Assembly (NCBI GenBank): GCA_023664265.1
Contig: JAMPFV010000001.1
Span: 16,598 to 80,597 of the forward strand
Source: Roseburia sp.
GTDB lineage: Bacteria; Bacillota; Clostridia; Lachnospirales; Lachnospiraceae
Direction: 5' to 3'
Length of the DNA: 64,000 bases
Positions 17,254 through 25,258 of the stretch are shown in pieces. The notes under the pieces are model-generated. The model ran no database searches and was not told the origin of the DNA. It saw only the letters and a list, made by a program, of their open reading frames with translations. Numbering within the stretch: the first letter of the stretch is position 1; each line of letters begins with the position of its first letter. Both the position numbers and the translations under genes were made by a program.

Positions 17254-17583
17254 ATGGCAATTGACAAATCGCTGATATCGGGGAGCACGGCAATGCTTTT
17301 GCTGCGGCTGCTGGAGGACAAGGACATGTACGGCTATGAGATGATAGAGAATCTCGAGAAGCGGTCGAACAATGTATTTCAACTGAAGGCGGGGACACTC
17401 TACCCGCTTCTGCACTCCTTGGAGGAGAAGCGCTGTCTGACCTCGTACGAGCGCGCTGTGAATGGGAAGATGCGCAAATACTACAGCCTCACGCGGGAGG
17501 GAAGGAAGTATCTGAGCCTCAAGAAAGAGGAGTGGAACGAATACCGGACTGCCGTCAGTGATGTGCTCTGCGCGGGCTGTTAG
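17254..17583 (+). CDS. PadR-family transcriptional regulator
   Basis: A 109-residue PadR protein of the short (PadR-s2) type: LISGSTAMLLLRLLEDKDMYGYEMIENLEKRS and LKAGTLYPLLHSLEEKRCLTSYE are the family's DNA-binding winged-helix motifs. A C-terminal helix for dimerisation is short. The gene is preceded by a promoter that carries two matching palindromes. The next gene, 12 bases downstream, encodes a HAAS-SEDS membrane protein. This padR + HAAS-domain membrane protein arrangement is a recurrent Firmicute theme in which the regulator is relieved by an envelope or drug signal, but the signal is not known. Confidence 0.9.
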   Translation: MAIDKSLISGSTAMLLLRLLEDKDMYGYEMIENLEKRSNNVFQLKAGTLYPLLHSLEEKRCLTSYERAVNGKMRKYYSLTREGRKYLSLKKEEWNEYRTAVSDVLCAGC

Positions 17584-17595
17584 GAGGGATGCGTT

Positions 17596-18966
17596 ATGGA
17601 GGAATTTATAAAGACGATCACAGAGCAGCTTCGGTATGAGAAGGTGAGAGGCCGCGTGGCGAAGGAGCTGTCCGACCATATTTCCGATCAGGCGCAGGCC
17701 TATGAGGCGTGCGGCGAGGAGCATGAGAAGGCGCTGGCGCGGGCCATCCGCGAGATGGGCGACCCTGTGGAGATTGGCGTTGCACTCGACCGCGTCCACC
17801 GTCCGCAGACGGATTGGCGGATGCTTGGGATGGCGTTTGCGTTCAGCATTTTAGGCTTCATCCTCCTGTGCACGGCAGGCGGCCTTTCGGCGTATTATTC
17901 CGTCGCAAGACAGTGCTTTTTTACCATACTGGGACTGGGCGTGATGACGGGGATTTACTTTTTGGATTACAGCTTTATCGGAAAATACGGGCTTGCGGTG
18001 TATTTTGTCTGGACGGCCGTGTTTCTCCTCTGGAGCTTTATGGGAGAGCGGCACAATGGAAGAGTCGAGCCGCTGCAGATGGTGTCGTATCTCTACGCGC
18101 CGATTTTTGCGGGCGCGCTGTATCGGATTCGGGGAGAGGGATACGCAGCGGTGTGCAAGGGGATTGCGCTGCTTTTCCTGACGGCGCTGCTTGTGATGCG
18201 GTGTGCGTCGAGTGTTCCGGCGGCGGCAAATCTGTACCTTATAGGCAGCGTGCTGCTGTCGCTGTCGCTTTGGGACGGCCGGTTCCGGATTGGCAGGAGG
18301 CAGGCAATCGCGCTGATGATTCTGCTGCTTGTCGTCATACCGATGCTGGCAATCGGCGGGGTATTCTGCTTTGGCGCAAGCTATCAGGCAATGCGGCTGC
18401 GGGCACTGCTGAATCCGCAGGCATATGCGGGCGGCGCGGGGTATCTGTACAACATTATTCGGGAAAATCTTGCGTGCGCGAGATGGATTGGCGGGCTGCC
18501 TGTTGACGAATCCTCCGTCGGCGTAACCTTTGGACAAACTACCTTTCTGCCGTTTCAACTGATGATAAGGTACGGACTGCTTGCGGGCTTGGGATTGGCG
18601 CTGGCGCTTGTGCTCCTGCTTGCACGCGCGGCCCGCGTCACCGTCCGCCAGAAGAATCGACTTGGGCGGACGGTGGCTGCGTCCTGCGCGATGGTGCTCT
18701 TCGTGAACAGCATCGAGGGGCTGCTGCTCAATGTGGGCTTATACCCGATTATCACAGTGGCGCTTCCGTTTCTGTCCCATGGCGGTGCGGCAACCCTGAC
18801 CTATGCCGCTATGATCGGGCTTCTTTTAAGCGTTTACCGCCATGAAAGGCTTGTGTCGGACGAGACGGGAATCCATACGTCCACATCCCAGCCGTCATTT
18901 CGGATTCGGATTCCGGAGACCTCCGATAAGGACAGCGGGGCGTCGAACAACAGCAGCATGGTATAG
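17596..18966 (+). CDS. Membrane protein: N-terminal HAAS-like domain fused to SEDS (FtsW/RodA) domain
   Basis: A 456-residue protein. Residues 1-70 form a soluble helical domain (LRYEKVRGRVAKELSDHISDQ and REMGDPVEIGVALDRVH) like the HAAS/DUF1700 domain found beside PadR regulators. Residues about 75-412 contain about ten hydrophobic helices ending in VGLYPIITVALPFLSHGGAATL, which is the FtsW/RodA/SpoVE signature. In the loop where RodA and FtsW carry their catalytic Asp, the sequence is GVTFGQTTFLPF with no obvious Asp, so glycosyltransferase activity is doubtful. The last 44 residues are encoded antisense to the neighbouring anti-sigma gene and look non-native. Confidence 0.8.
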   Translation: MEEFIKTITEQLRYEKVRGRVAKELSDHISDQAQAYEACGEEHEKALARAIREMGDPVEIGVALDRVHRPQTDWRMLGMAFAFSILGFILLCTAGGLSAYYSVARQCFFTILGLGVMTGIYFLDYSFIGKYGLAVYFVWTAVFLLWSFMGERHNGRVEPLQMVSYLYAPIFAGALYRIRGEGYAAVCKGIALLFLTALLVMRCASSVPAAANLYLIGSVLLSLSLWDGRFRIGRRQAIALMILLLVVIPMLAIGGVFCFGASYQAMRLRALLNPQAYAGGAGYLYNIIRENLACARWIGGLPVDESSVGVTFGQTTFLPFQLMIRYGLLAGLGLALALVLLLARAARVTVRQKNRLGRTVAASCAMVLFVNSIEGLLLNVGLYPIITVALPFLSHGGAATLTYAAMIGLLLSVYRHERLVSDETGIHTSTSQPSFRIRIPETSDKDSGASNNSSMV

Positions 18967-19949
18967 GTACAGCAGCCTTCTCCGGCGTCGTGAGCGTAGC
19001 TTGCGCCGCTCTTTGACAGGGCTGCGGGTTCCCCATCCTTTCCTATGACAGAGGTGTTCTTGAACCACAGGTGGGAGAGCTGTCCGGAATGGGTCTGGCC
19101 CTCCTCGTCCATGGTGCCTGTAAAGCAGAGGGACAGGGGCGAAATCGTCACGCTGTCCACGGTGATTCCCGCCAGTTGGTAGGGGGAAGCGTCCTCAGCG
19201 GCGCCTCCCGCCTGAAACAGCGCGGCGTCCACCGGAATGCTTTGGCTGTCCAACATGGCGCCAAGCGTAAAGGTGGTGAGGAGTTCTTCGGTGAGCGCAC
19301 CGTCCTCGTCTGTCCCGAGGCGGACAAGCCGAATGCTGTCACCGGCCTTAAAAGCGTCCCTTTCGATGCTGACCAGATAGCTTCCGGTCAGCGTGCCGTC
19401 CGCCGCGACCTCAGGGTTCAGCATGGTAAAACGGCCTCCCATGGCGCTTTCCTTTGCGTCCGCATAAATTTGCAGATCGGGAAGCTCGGCGTTCAGGAGG
19501 GTTTGGTACAGCGGCGTATCGCCAATGCTTTCTCCGGCGGTTACCGCGGCATCCTCATGGACGCGGAAGGTAAACGGAATAAAGAGATAATGCGTGTCGT
19601 ACAGCGCGGCGTCCAGACAGAGGGTGCCGTGCGCCAGCGGGATTTCGTTATCCAGCGCATTGCCGTACTGCGCGTAGATGGACTTTTGGTCATCGGTCAG
19701 CTCCTGATCGCCTCCGGTAAAGAAATCCATCGCCGCCGCGATTTTCTCCGCGATCGGCAGGCCTCCCGCGGCAAATACGGTCACGCCGGACAGCAGGAGC
19801 GCGCTTGCGCAGGCGGCCATGCGGAAGGCAAAGCGCGGGCGGGCCTTTGGAGATTCCGCGGCGTCCTCCAATCGGTTCCATATTCTGTTTTTCTGTTTTT
19901 CCGTCAAGTGAAGCTGTCGATACATATCTTTAAATACTTTCTCATTCAT
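18834..19949 (-). CDS. Anti-sigma factor, DUF4179-type, membrane-anchored
   Basis: A 371-residue protein with one transmembrane helix (AACASALLLSGVTVFAAGG, about residues 45-63). The N-terminal 40 residues (RQLHLTEKQKNRIWNRLEDA) form the cytoplasmic sigma-binding part. The remaining 300 residues are a beta-rich extracellular domain of the DUF4179 kind. It is co-transcribed with the ECF sigma factor: ATG 19949 overlaps the sigma stop region, with AAAGGAG before it. It should hold the sigma factor inactive until an envelope signal. Its last 133 bases overlap the 3' end of the convergent SEDS-domain gene, an unusually long antisense overlap. Confidence 0.85.
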   Translation of the reverse strand: MNEKVFKDMYRQLHLTEKQKNRIWNRLEDAAESPKARPRFAFRMAACASALLLSGVTVFAAGGLPIAEKIAAAMDFFTGGDQELTDDQKSIYAQYGNALDNEIPLAHGTLCLDAALYDTHYLFIPFTFRVHEDAAVTAGESIGDTPLYQTLLNAELPDLQIYADAKESAMGGRFTMLNPEVAADGTLTGSYLVSIERDAFKAGDSIRLVRLGTDEDGALTEELLTTFTLGAMLDSQSIPVDAALFQAGGAAEDASPYQLAGITVDSVTISPLSLCFTGTMDEEGQTHSGQLSHLWFKNTSVIGKDGEPAALSKSGASYAHDAGEGCCTYTMLLLFDAPLSLSEVSGIRIRNDGWDVDVWIPVSSDTSLSWR

Positions 19950-19951
19950 TT

Positions 19952-20458
19952 TCAAATCTGCTCCTTTCTTGGTAAAAGTGTGCTTTCCTTTAAGAGTTCC
20001 TGCTTCAATTGCTTCTTGGCCCGCAGAAGTCTGGCAGATACCAGATTCGGCGTTATATGCAGAAGCGCCGCGATGTCTTTTACGGGATAGTCCTCATAAT
20101 AGCGCAGGTACAGGAGGACGCGGTATTTCGAGGGAAGCCGCGACAGCAGCTCATACAGCTCGTGCTCCTCCGTATAGTGGGGAGGCATTGCAATTTGGTC
20201 CGCCTCCTCCAACGGTTCGACGCGCTTCATCCATGCGGATGTGGACAGGCTCTTACAGCAGTTGACAGCCACACGGATAAACCAGGCCTTTTCGTGCCCG
20301 CTGTTCTCAAAATGCGGCTTTTTCCTGAGATACCGCAGAAACACGTCCTGAACGATGTCCTCTGACAGGTGGGGCGGATGCCCGTAGGATATGGAAATTC
20401 GGTACACCATATCGGCATAGCGCTCGAACAGCTCCTTGGCTTCACGATTCGGATCCAT
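19952..20458 (-). CDS. ECF-type RNA polymerase sigma factor
   Basis: A 168-residue group IV sigma factor. Region 2 is seen in ELFERYADMVYRISISYG, EDIVQDVFLRYLRKK and EKAWFIRVAVNCCKS. Region 4 is in LSRLPSKYRVLLYLRYYEDYPVKDIAALLHITPNLVSARLLRAKKQL, with the usual HTH. ATG 20458 has AAAGGAG at normal spacing. The stop overlaps the start region of the anti-sigma gene, so the two are translated as a coupled pair. Target genes are unknown. No clear GAAC-type autoregulated promoter was confirmed upstream. Confidence 0.92.
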   Translation of the reverse strand: MDPNREAKELFERYADMVYRISISYGHPPHLSEDIVQDVFLRYLRKKPHFENSGHEKAWFIRVAVNCCKSLSTSAWMKRVEPLEEADQIAMPPHYTEEHELYELLSRLPSKYRVLLYLRYYEDYPVKDIAALLHITPNLVSARLLRAKKQLKQELLKESTLLPRKEQI

Positions 20459-20695
20459 AGATACTCCTTTCCGGTGATGAACGATTATTACACAGAACGA
20501 TTCATAAAACGGTTTTATCAGCGTTCATATAGAATACTTCCCAATCGGTTGAAATCTGACACAAAAAGATAAAATAATTATACTAATTTTTGGGATTACA
20601 CGGATAAATTTTCAGTTTTTTGTTCCATTTTGGGCGGAACCGGTGTACAATTATTGTGAAACTGCGAAATCATACAATGATAAAGGAAATATGGG

Positions 20696-22492
20696 ATGGA
20701 TAAGGTAAACATTACGGAGTATAAGCCCCAGGCAGGCGGATATATCGCTTATTACGGGAAGGCTTCCTTGAGGAAGGATTACTTTTTTGTGGACGGTGAC
20801 GAGAGCTTTTATCATTTTGTCGGGAAGAATTCCTGCTATTCAATGCCGGATCTGCTGCATCCGGATGATGTGGAGGCTTTTATACGGACGGTTGAAAAGC
20901 TTTCCGAAGGGCGCCAGTATGTGATCGTGCGGATGAAAAACGCAGAGAACCACTATCGTCTGCTCTACATGGAGCTTTGGCGGAACGGAAAGATCATCGA
21001 CGGGTATCCGTCCTTCAGCCTGGAATTCTGTAATTTTATGGAAATCAAGGACAGATACATCACCTATGTGGGGATCGTGAAGAAGTACAGAGAGTTTATG
21101 AGCCTTTCCACCTCGCTGTATTTTGAGTATACGCCTGCTACGGACGAGATGAATATTTACCGCTATGTCAACGTCAAGAGCGAGCCGCTGCTGCGAAGGC
21201 CGCTTGAGGAGCTGCGGCGGAATGTGAATACTCCGGGGAAATACAGCGTGAGCCAGCAGAGTGAATTTGAGATATTGTATGAATTTCTGAAAAAGGGTGC
21301 GGACTATTTCCACACGTCGGTGGATGTCAGTGTGTTCTTTGAGGGGCGGCATGGCCGCTGCGAACTCAAGGGCAATGCGTTCTACAATGATAACGCGCTT
21401 ACGATGATTGTGGGAATCATGGATATCGCGGGCGCGGAGGAGGCGGAGAAGAAATACTATCTCAGCGACAGCGCGGTAGACCCTGGCACGGGGCTGTTCA
21501 ACAAGCGCGCCATCCACGAGTACGCGATGGAGAAGCTTCAGGAGGGAAGGTCGATATACCTTGCGATGATAGACGTGGATGATTTCAAGAAGATAAACGA
21601 CGGCTACGGGCATATGTTCGGGGATGAGGTTCTCTCGAAAGTGTCGGAAATCATTCGGAGCGCGGTCGATTCGCGCGGCATGGTGGGGCGCTTTGGCGGC
21701 GATGAGTTTATGATTGTGTTTGACAGCGTTTCCGATGAGGAGGAGCTGCGCCGTATCCTCAAGATTGTCTCAAAGCATGTGGAATGGGCGTTCCAAGATA
21801 TAAAGGATTCCCTCAGGATTACGCTTTCCTGCGGCGTGTCCAAGTCCCCCGACGACGGGGCGGATTTTGAGGAGCTGTTCCGCAAGTCGGATAAGGCGCT
21901 GTATATCGCGAAGGAAAAGGGGAAGAACCGATATATTATCTATGACGAGAAAAAGCACGGGAATGTCGTGGACGAGGCGATGGATGAGCGCAGCATCGGC
22001 ATCAAGGCGGTCGTGAGCGATGAGAAGAAGGCGGCGGAGATGTCGGAGCTGGTCGTGACGCTTTACCGCGAGGGCGCGGAGGCGCTCGGGACGGCGATGG
22101 AGAAGCTGCGCAGCTATTTTGACATTGACGGGGTTGCCGTTTACAGCGGTCCGGATCTGCACAGGGTACAGGCCTCGGGCAAGTATTTTCATCCGATTGA
22201 GAAGCTCACCTATGCGCAGGAGCAGGCCTATTTGAAGCTGTTTGACGCAAACGGCGTGTACACGGAGGGGAAGCTTGAGCGCCTGAGCGGCATGTGTCCG
22301 GAGCTTTGCCGGCAGTACGAGCTTCAGGAGACGAAGAAGCTCATACAGTGCGCGGCGTTTCGGGAGGGAAAGCCGGCTGCGCTGGTATCGTTTGATTTCT
22401 TTAACAGAGCGCCGAAAACGGGCGCAACCGATTTCGGGCTGATTACCATCGTGGGACGGCTGATGGCGGAGGTGGCATGCGGGCTTGACTAG
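20696..22492 (+). CDS. Diguanylate cyclase with N-terminal sensory region and C-terminal GAF-like region
   Basis: A 598-residue cytoplasmic protein. Residues about 1-240 hold two PAS-like units (FFVDGDESFYHFVGKNSCYSM; MSLSTSLYFEYTPATDEMN). The GGDEF domain spans about 255-415, with RFGGDEF at 332-338, so it should make cyclic di-GMP from two GTP. The inhibitory RxxD site five residues upstream is not conserved (DSRG), so product inhibition may be absent. Residues about 430-598 look like a GAF-type domain. The gene ends by sharing a CTAG with the stop of convergent spoIIID. An HD-GYP phosphodiesterase for the same messenger is at 40170-41336. Confidence 0.9.
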   Translation: MDKVNITEYKPQAGGYIAYYGKASLRKDYFFVDGDESFYHFVGKNSCYSMPDLLHPDDVEAFIRTVEKLSEGRQYVIVRMKNAENHYRLLYMELWRNGKIIDGYPSFSLEFCNFMEIKDRYITYVGIVKKYREFMSLSTSLYFEYTPATDEMNIYRYVNVKSEPLLRRPLEELRRNVNTPGKYSVSQQSEFEILYEFLKKGADYFHTSVDVSVFFEGRHGRCELKGNAFYNDNALTMIVGIMDIAGAEEAEKKYYLSDSAVDPGTGLFNKRAIHEYAMEKLQEGRSIYLAMIDVDDFKKINDGYGHMFGDEVLSKVSEIIRSAVDSRGMVGRFGGDEFMIVFDSVSDEEELRRILKIVSKHVEWAFQDIKDSLRITLSCGVSKSPDDGADFEELFRKSDKALYIAKEKGKNRYIIYDEKKHGNVVDEAMDERSIGIKAVVSDEKKAAEMSELVVTLYREGAEALGTAMEKLRSYFDIDGVAVYSGPDLHRVQASGKYFHPIEKLTYAQEQAYLKLFDANGVYTEGKLERLSGMCPELCRQYELQETKKLIQCAAFREGKPAALVSFDFFNRAPKTGATDFGLITIVGRLMAEVACGLD

Positions 22493-22749
22493 CCCGCATT
22501 TTTTGAGTGCAGATACTTTTCGCGGGTAGCAAGTCCGCCTCGGATGTGGCGCTCCGATTTGTTGACGTCCAACACGGCCCTCGCCTGCTTCGCAAGAGTG
22601 GGGTTCACCTGCATCAGCCGTGAGGTGACATCCTTATGTACGGTCGATTTGCTGATGCCAAAAGCCTTGGCAGTCTGTCTCACCGTTGCGTTGTTCTCAA
22701 TAATATAAATAGCGATAGAGACTGCTCTTTCCTCGATATAATCCTTCAT
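22489..22749 (-). CDS. spoIIID: Sporulation regulator SpoIIID
   Basis: An 86-residue helix-turn-helix protein very close to SpoIIID: MKDYIEERAVSIAIYIIENNATVRQTAKAFGISKSTVHKDVTSRL contains the conserved HTH (AKAFGISKSTVHKD), and the C-terminal KSERHIRGGLATREKYL basic patch that completes DNA binding is intact. SpoIIID acts in the mother cell to switch sigma-E-dependent genes, so the organism very likely forms endospores. The stop codon shares CTAG at 22489-22492 with the convergent diguanylate cyclase gene. Its best ribosome-like site (GGAG) is about 17 bases upstream, rather far. Confidence 0.95.
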   Translation of the reverse strand: MKDYIEERAVSIAIYIIENNATVRQTAKAFGISKSTVHKDVTSRLMQVNPTLAKQARAVLDVNKSERHIRGGLATREKYLHSKNAG

Positions 22750-22839
22750 AATCTGAAAAAGGGTTCTCCTTTTGCAAGCATTTGTACATTCTATGAACAG
22801 GAGAAATCATTTATGAAGGATTTTCGGGATTTAAAAATC

Positions 22840-23026
22840 GTAACAGTTCAGCCATGCCATTCATAATTTGCCAGAATATACATTATAACCAAATAATTTA
22901 CAAATTGGTCGGCAAATTATTTCATGTCGGGCGTCCGCCCTATAGAAATGGTTATGCAAATTGCCCTTAGTGAGCAAGCTCCCGCGGTCAATTTGCATAA
23001 TCATTTCTGCATGGCTGAACTGTTAC
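22840..23026. other. Branched, multi-stem structured element (187 bp)
   Basis: An outer pair of perfect 18-bp arms (22840-22857 and 23009-23026) encloses three further stems: perfect 10-bp arms at 22863-22872 and 22911-22920, a GC hairpin at 22929-22940, and 20-bp arms with one G-T pair at 22944-22963 and 22989-23008. The innermost loop holds GAGC-AA-GCTC. Coaxial spacing is tight: the last inner arm ends at 23008 and the closing outer arm begins at 23009. The layout is that of a multi-branched RNA, or of a non-autonomous mobile element. The gap from 22750 to 23180 holds nothing else recognised besides the MoxR leader. Confidence 0.85.
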
Positions 23027-23180
23027 TAAAAATCACATTATTCACACAATAACTATTGTTTGTGTCGGAACTTTACCGTAAAATAGAACTGTGAGCGCTC
23101 GGCGCACAGCTTTGAAAAACGCAAAAGAGCTGAGCAATTTCAGCTTTGCTGAAATGTTACGCGCAGAAATGGAGGAAAAC

Positions 23181-24134
23181 ATGCAGGGTACGCATATATT
23201 GTCGGAAATCGAGGAGAATGTATCAAAGGTTATTATAGGGAAACGGGAGGTCACGCGCCTGTTGCTGGCGGCTGTCGCCGCGGGCGGACATGTCCTGCTG
23301 GAGGATGTCCCGGGCACGGGAAAAACCGTGCTTGCCAAGACGATTGCGAAGTCGATGGGCTGTAAGTTCGACAGGGTGCAGTTCACGCCGGATTTACTGC
23401 CAAGCGATGTGACAGGACTGTCGTTTTTTAATCAGGAGAAGGGCGCCTTCACCTTTAAGGAGGGGCCGGTATTCACCAACATTCTGCTGGCGGACGAGAT
23501 TAACCGCGCGACGCCGAGAACGCAGTCGAGCCTTCTGGAATGCATGGCGGAGGGACAGGTGACAGTGGACGGCACGACGCGCAGTCTGGGTGCGCCCTTC
23601 TTTGTGCTCGCCACACAGAATCCGGTGGAGACCATCGGATGTTTTCCGCTGCCGGAGGCGCAGCTTGACCGATTCATTATGAAGATTACCATGGGAAGCC
23701 TGACGCAGGCGCAGGAGCGGGAGATGCTCGACCGCTATATTCGTGAGGAGCCGCTGGCGCGGATTGAGGCAGTGTGCACGGACGAGGATGTCAGAAAGCT
23801 TCAGCAGGCCTGCCGCGAGGTATTTATCCATGACGACTTGAAGAACTATATCGTGTCACTCGTGCAGGAGACCAGGCGGCATAAGGGCGGCGCGCAGGGA
23901 AGTGCGGTTCAGGGCGTAAGCCCCAGAGGAACCCTTGCGTTTGCGCGCGCGGCGCAGGGCTTTGCGCTTGTGGAGGGCAGGGACTATGTCGTGCCGGAGG
24001 ATATCAAGGCGGTTGCGGTTCCCGTGCTGAGCCACAGGCTGATCGGAGAGCTTGAGGAGGCACAGAAAAATGCGCTGATACAGGGACTTTTGAACAGTGT
24101 CGCGCTGCCCACAGAGGATTGGTCAAAGAGATGA
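23181..24134 (+). CDS. MoxR-family AAA ATPase
   Basis: A 317-residue AAA+ ATPase of the MoxR class. Walker A is in LLEDVPGTGKTVLAK, Walker B in NILLADEINRATPRTQSSLLE, sensor 1 in FFVLATQNPVE, and sensor 2 lies in GVSPRGTLAFARAAQ. MoxR proteins act as chaperones that help mature partner complexes, usually with VWA/DUF58 proteins as here. ATG 23181 follows GGAGGAAAAC. An in-frame frame extends to 23091 but without a ribosome site. The stop overlaps the next start by four bases (ATGA), giving the operon moxR-DUF58-membrane protein. Confidence 0.92.
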   Translation: MQGTHILSEIEENVSKVIIGKREVTRLLLAAVAAGGHVLLEDVPGTGKTVLAKTIAKSMGCKFDRVQFTPDLLPSDVTGLSFFNQEKGAFTFKEGPVFTNILLADEINRATPRTQSSLLECMAEGQVTVDGTTRSLGAPFFVLATQNPVETIGCFPLPEAQLDRFIMKITMGSLTQAQEREMLDRYIREEPLARIEAVCTDEDVRKLQQACREVFIHDDLKNYIVSLVQETRRHKGGAQGSAVQGVSPRGTLAFARAAQGFALVEGRDYVVPEDIKAVAVPVLSHRLIGELEEAQKNALIQGLLNSVALPTEDWSKR

Positions 24135-25258
24135 TATTATATTTTATACTTGCGGTAGGGTTGGTTACGGCGATATGGAACCTGTATTACAGGCAGCATT
24201 GGGCGAAAAATATCGCGGTCAGGCTTCGTTTTGAGACAGATGCCCTCTATGCGGGGGAGGCCACAAAGCTTTATGAGGTGATTGAGAATCGCAAGGCGAT
24301 GCCGCTTCCGGTTCTTGAGGTGGGCTTTCACACCAAAAGGGAGCTCGATTTTGCGGAGGAGGACAACGCCAATGTGAGCGATTTTATTTACAAGCTGGAT
24401 ATTTTCGCGGTGCTTGGCAGGCAGAAGATTACGCGGGAGATTCCGCTCAAATGCACGCGGCGCGGGTATTATGAGGTCAGGGAGGCGGATTTGATTACAT
24501 ATTCCCTTCTGCATAAGAAGCGGCTCAGCAAGACATTTCAGAGTGACGCGGCGATATATGTCTACGCAAAAATGACAAATGTGTCAGATATTATGTCGCT
24601 GTGCGAGCGGATGCTGGGGACGCTGCAGTGTGCGAAGCGGCTGTATGAGGATCCTTTCGCCTTCCGCACCATCCGGGATTACACTGTTGACGATCCGATG
24701 AAAACCATCAATTGGAAGGCGAGCGCCAAGACGGGGGCGTTGATGGTCAACACCTTTGATTCCGTGCTGTCCCAAAAGGCGATGCTGTTTCTGGATGTGG
24801 AGGATACGGGGATCTTGAAGCACGAGGATTTGGTCGAGGAGAGTATTGCCATCACGGCCACACTGGTGCGCAGACTGCTGCGGCAGGGGATTGAGGTGGG
24901 ATTCTGCTTCAACGGCGGCGCTGACGCCGAAGGTCGGGAGAGCGGCTTTGCACCGACGAATGAGAAGGGGCTGCTGATCCATATGGAGCACATGCTTGCA
25001 GAGTATCGGCTTGAGGACGGGGCGCATTCCTATGAGACGGAGTTTGGCGGCTATTCGGTGACGGAGGACACGCTGCTCGTCTTTATCACGAAGAACCTGA
25101 ACGACACGCTGTTTGAGGCGATCAAAAAGCGCGCCGGAGAGAAACAGACGATTGTCGTTTATCCGGTGCATCGGGGAGAGGCTCCGCAGGAGGAGGCTTC
25201 CTCCATCAGGAGCGGGAAAAACATACGGGTATTGGTGAGGGAGGTGGACAGGCAATGA
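24131..25258 (+). CDS. DUF58 protein (MoxR partner, VWA-like)
   Basis: A 375-residue protein with one hydrophobic N-terminal segment (ILYFILAVGLVTAIWNLYY), a beta-rich middle (AVRLRFETDALYAGEATKLYEVIENRKAMPLPVLEVGF), and a C-terminal DUF58 domain with the family motif RTIRDYTVDDPMKTINWKASAKTGALMV. The DUF58 region resembles a von Willebrand factor A fold. Partners are the upstream MoxR ATPase (ATGA overlap) and the downstream membrane protein (ATGA overlap at 25255-25258). The substrate of this ATPase system in clostridia is not established. Confidence 0.88.
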   Translation: MILYFILAVGLVTAIWNLYYRQHWAKNIAVRLRFETDALYAGEATKLYEVIENRKAMPLPVLEVGFHTKRELDFAEEDNANVSDFIYKLDIFAVLGRQKITREIPLKCTRRGYYEVREADLITYSLLHKKRLSKTFQSDAAIYVYAKMTNVSDIMSLCERMLGTLQCAKRLYEDPFAFRTIRDYTVDDPMKTINWKASAKTGALMVNTFDSVLSQKAMLFLDVEDTGILKHEDLVEESIAITATLVRRLLRQGIEVGFCFNGGADAEGRESGFAPTNEKGLLIHMEHMLAEYRLEDGAHSYETEFGGYSVTEDTLLVFITKNLNDTLFEAIKKRAGEKQTIVVYPVHRGEAPQEEASSIRSGKNIRVLVREVDRQ

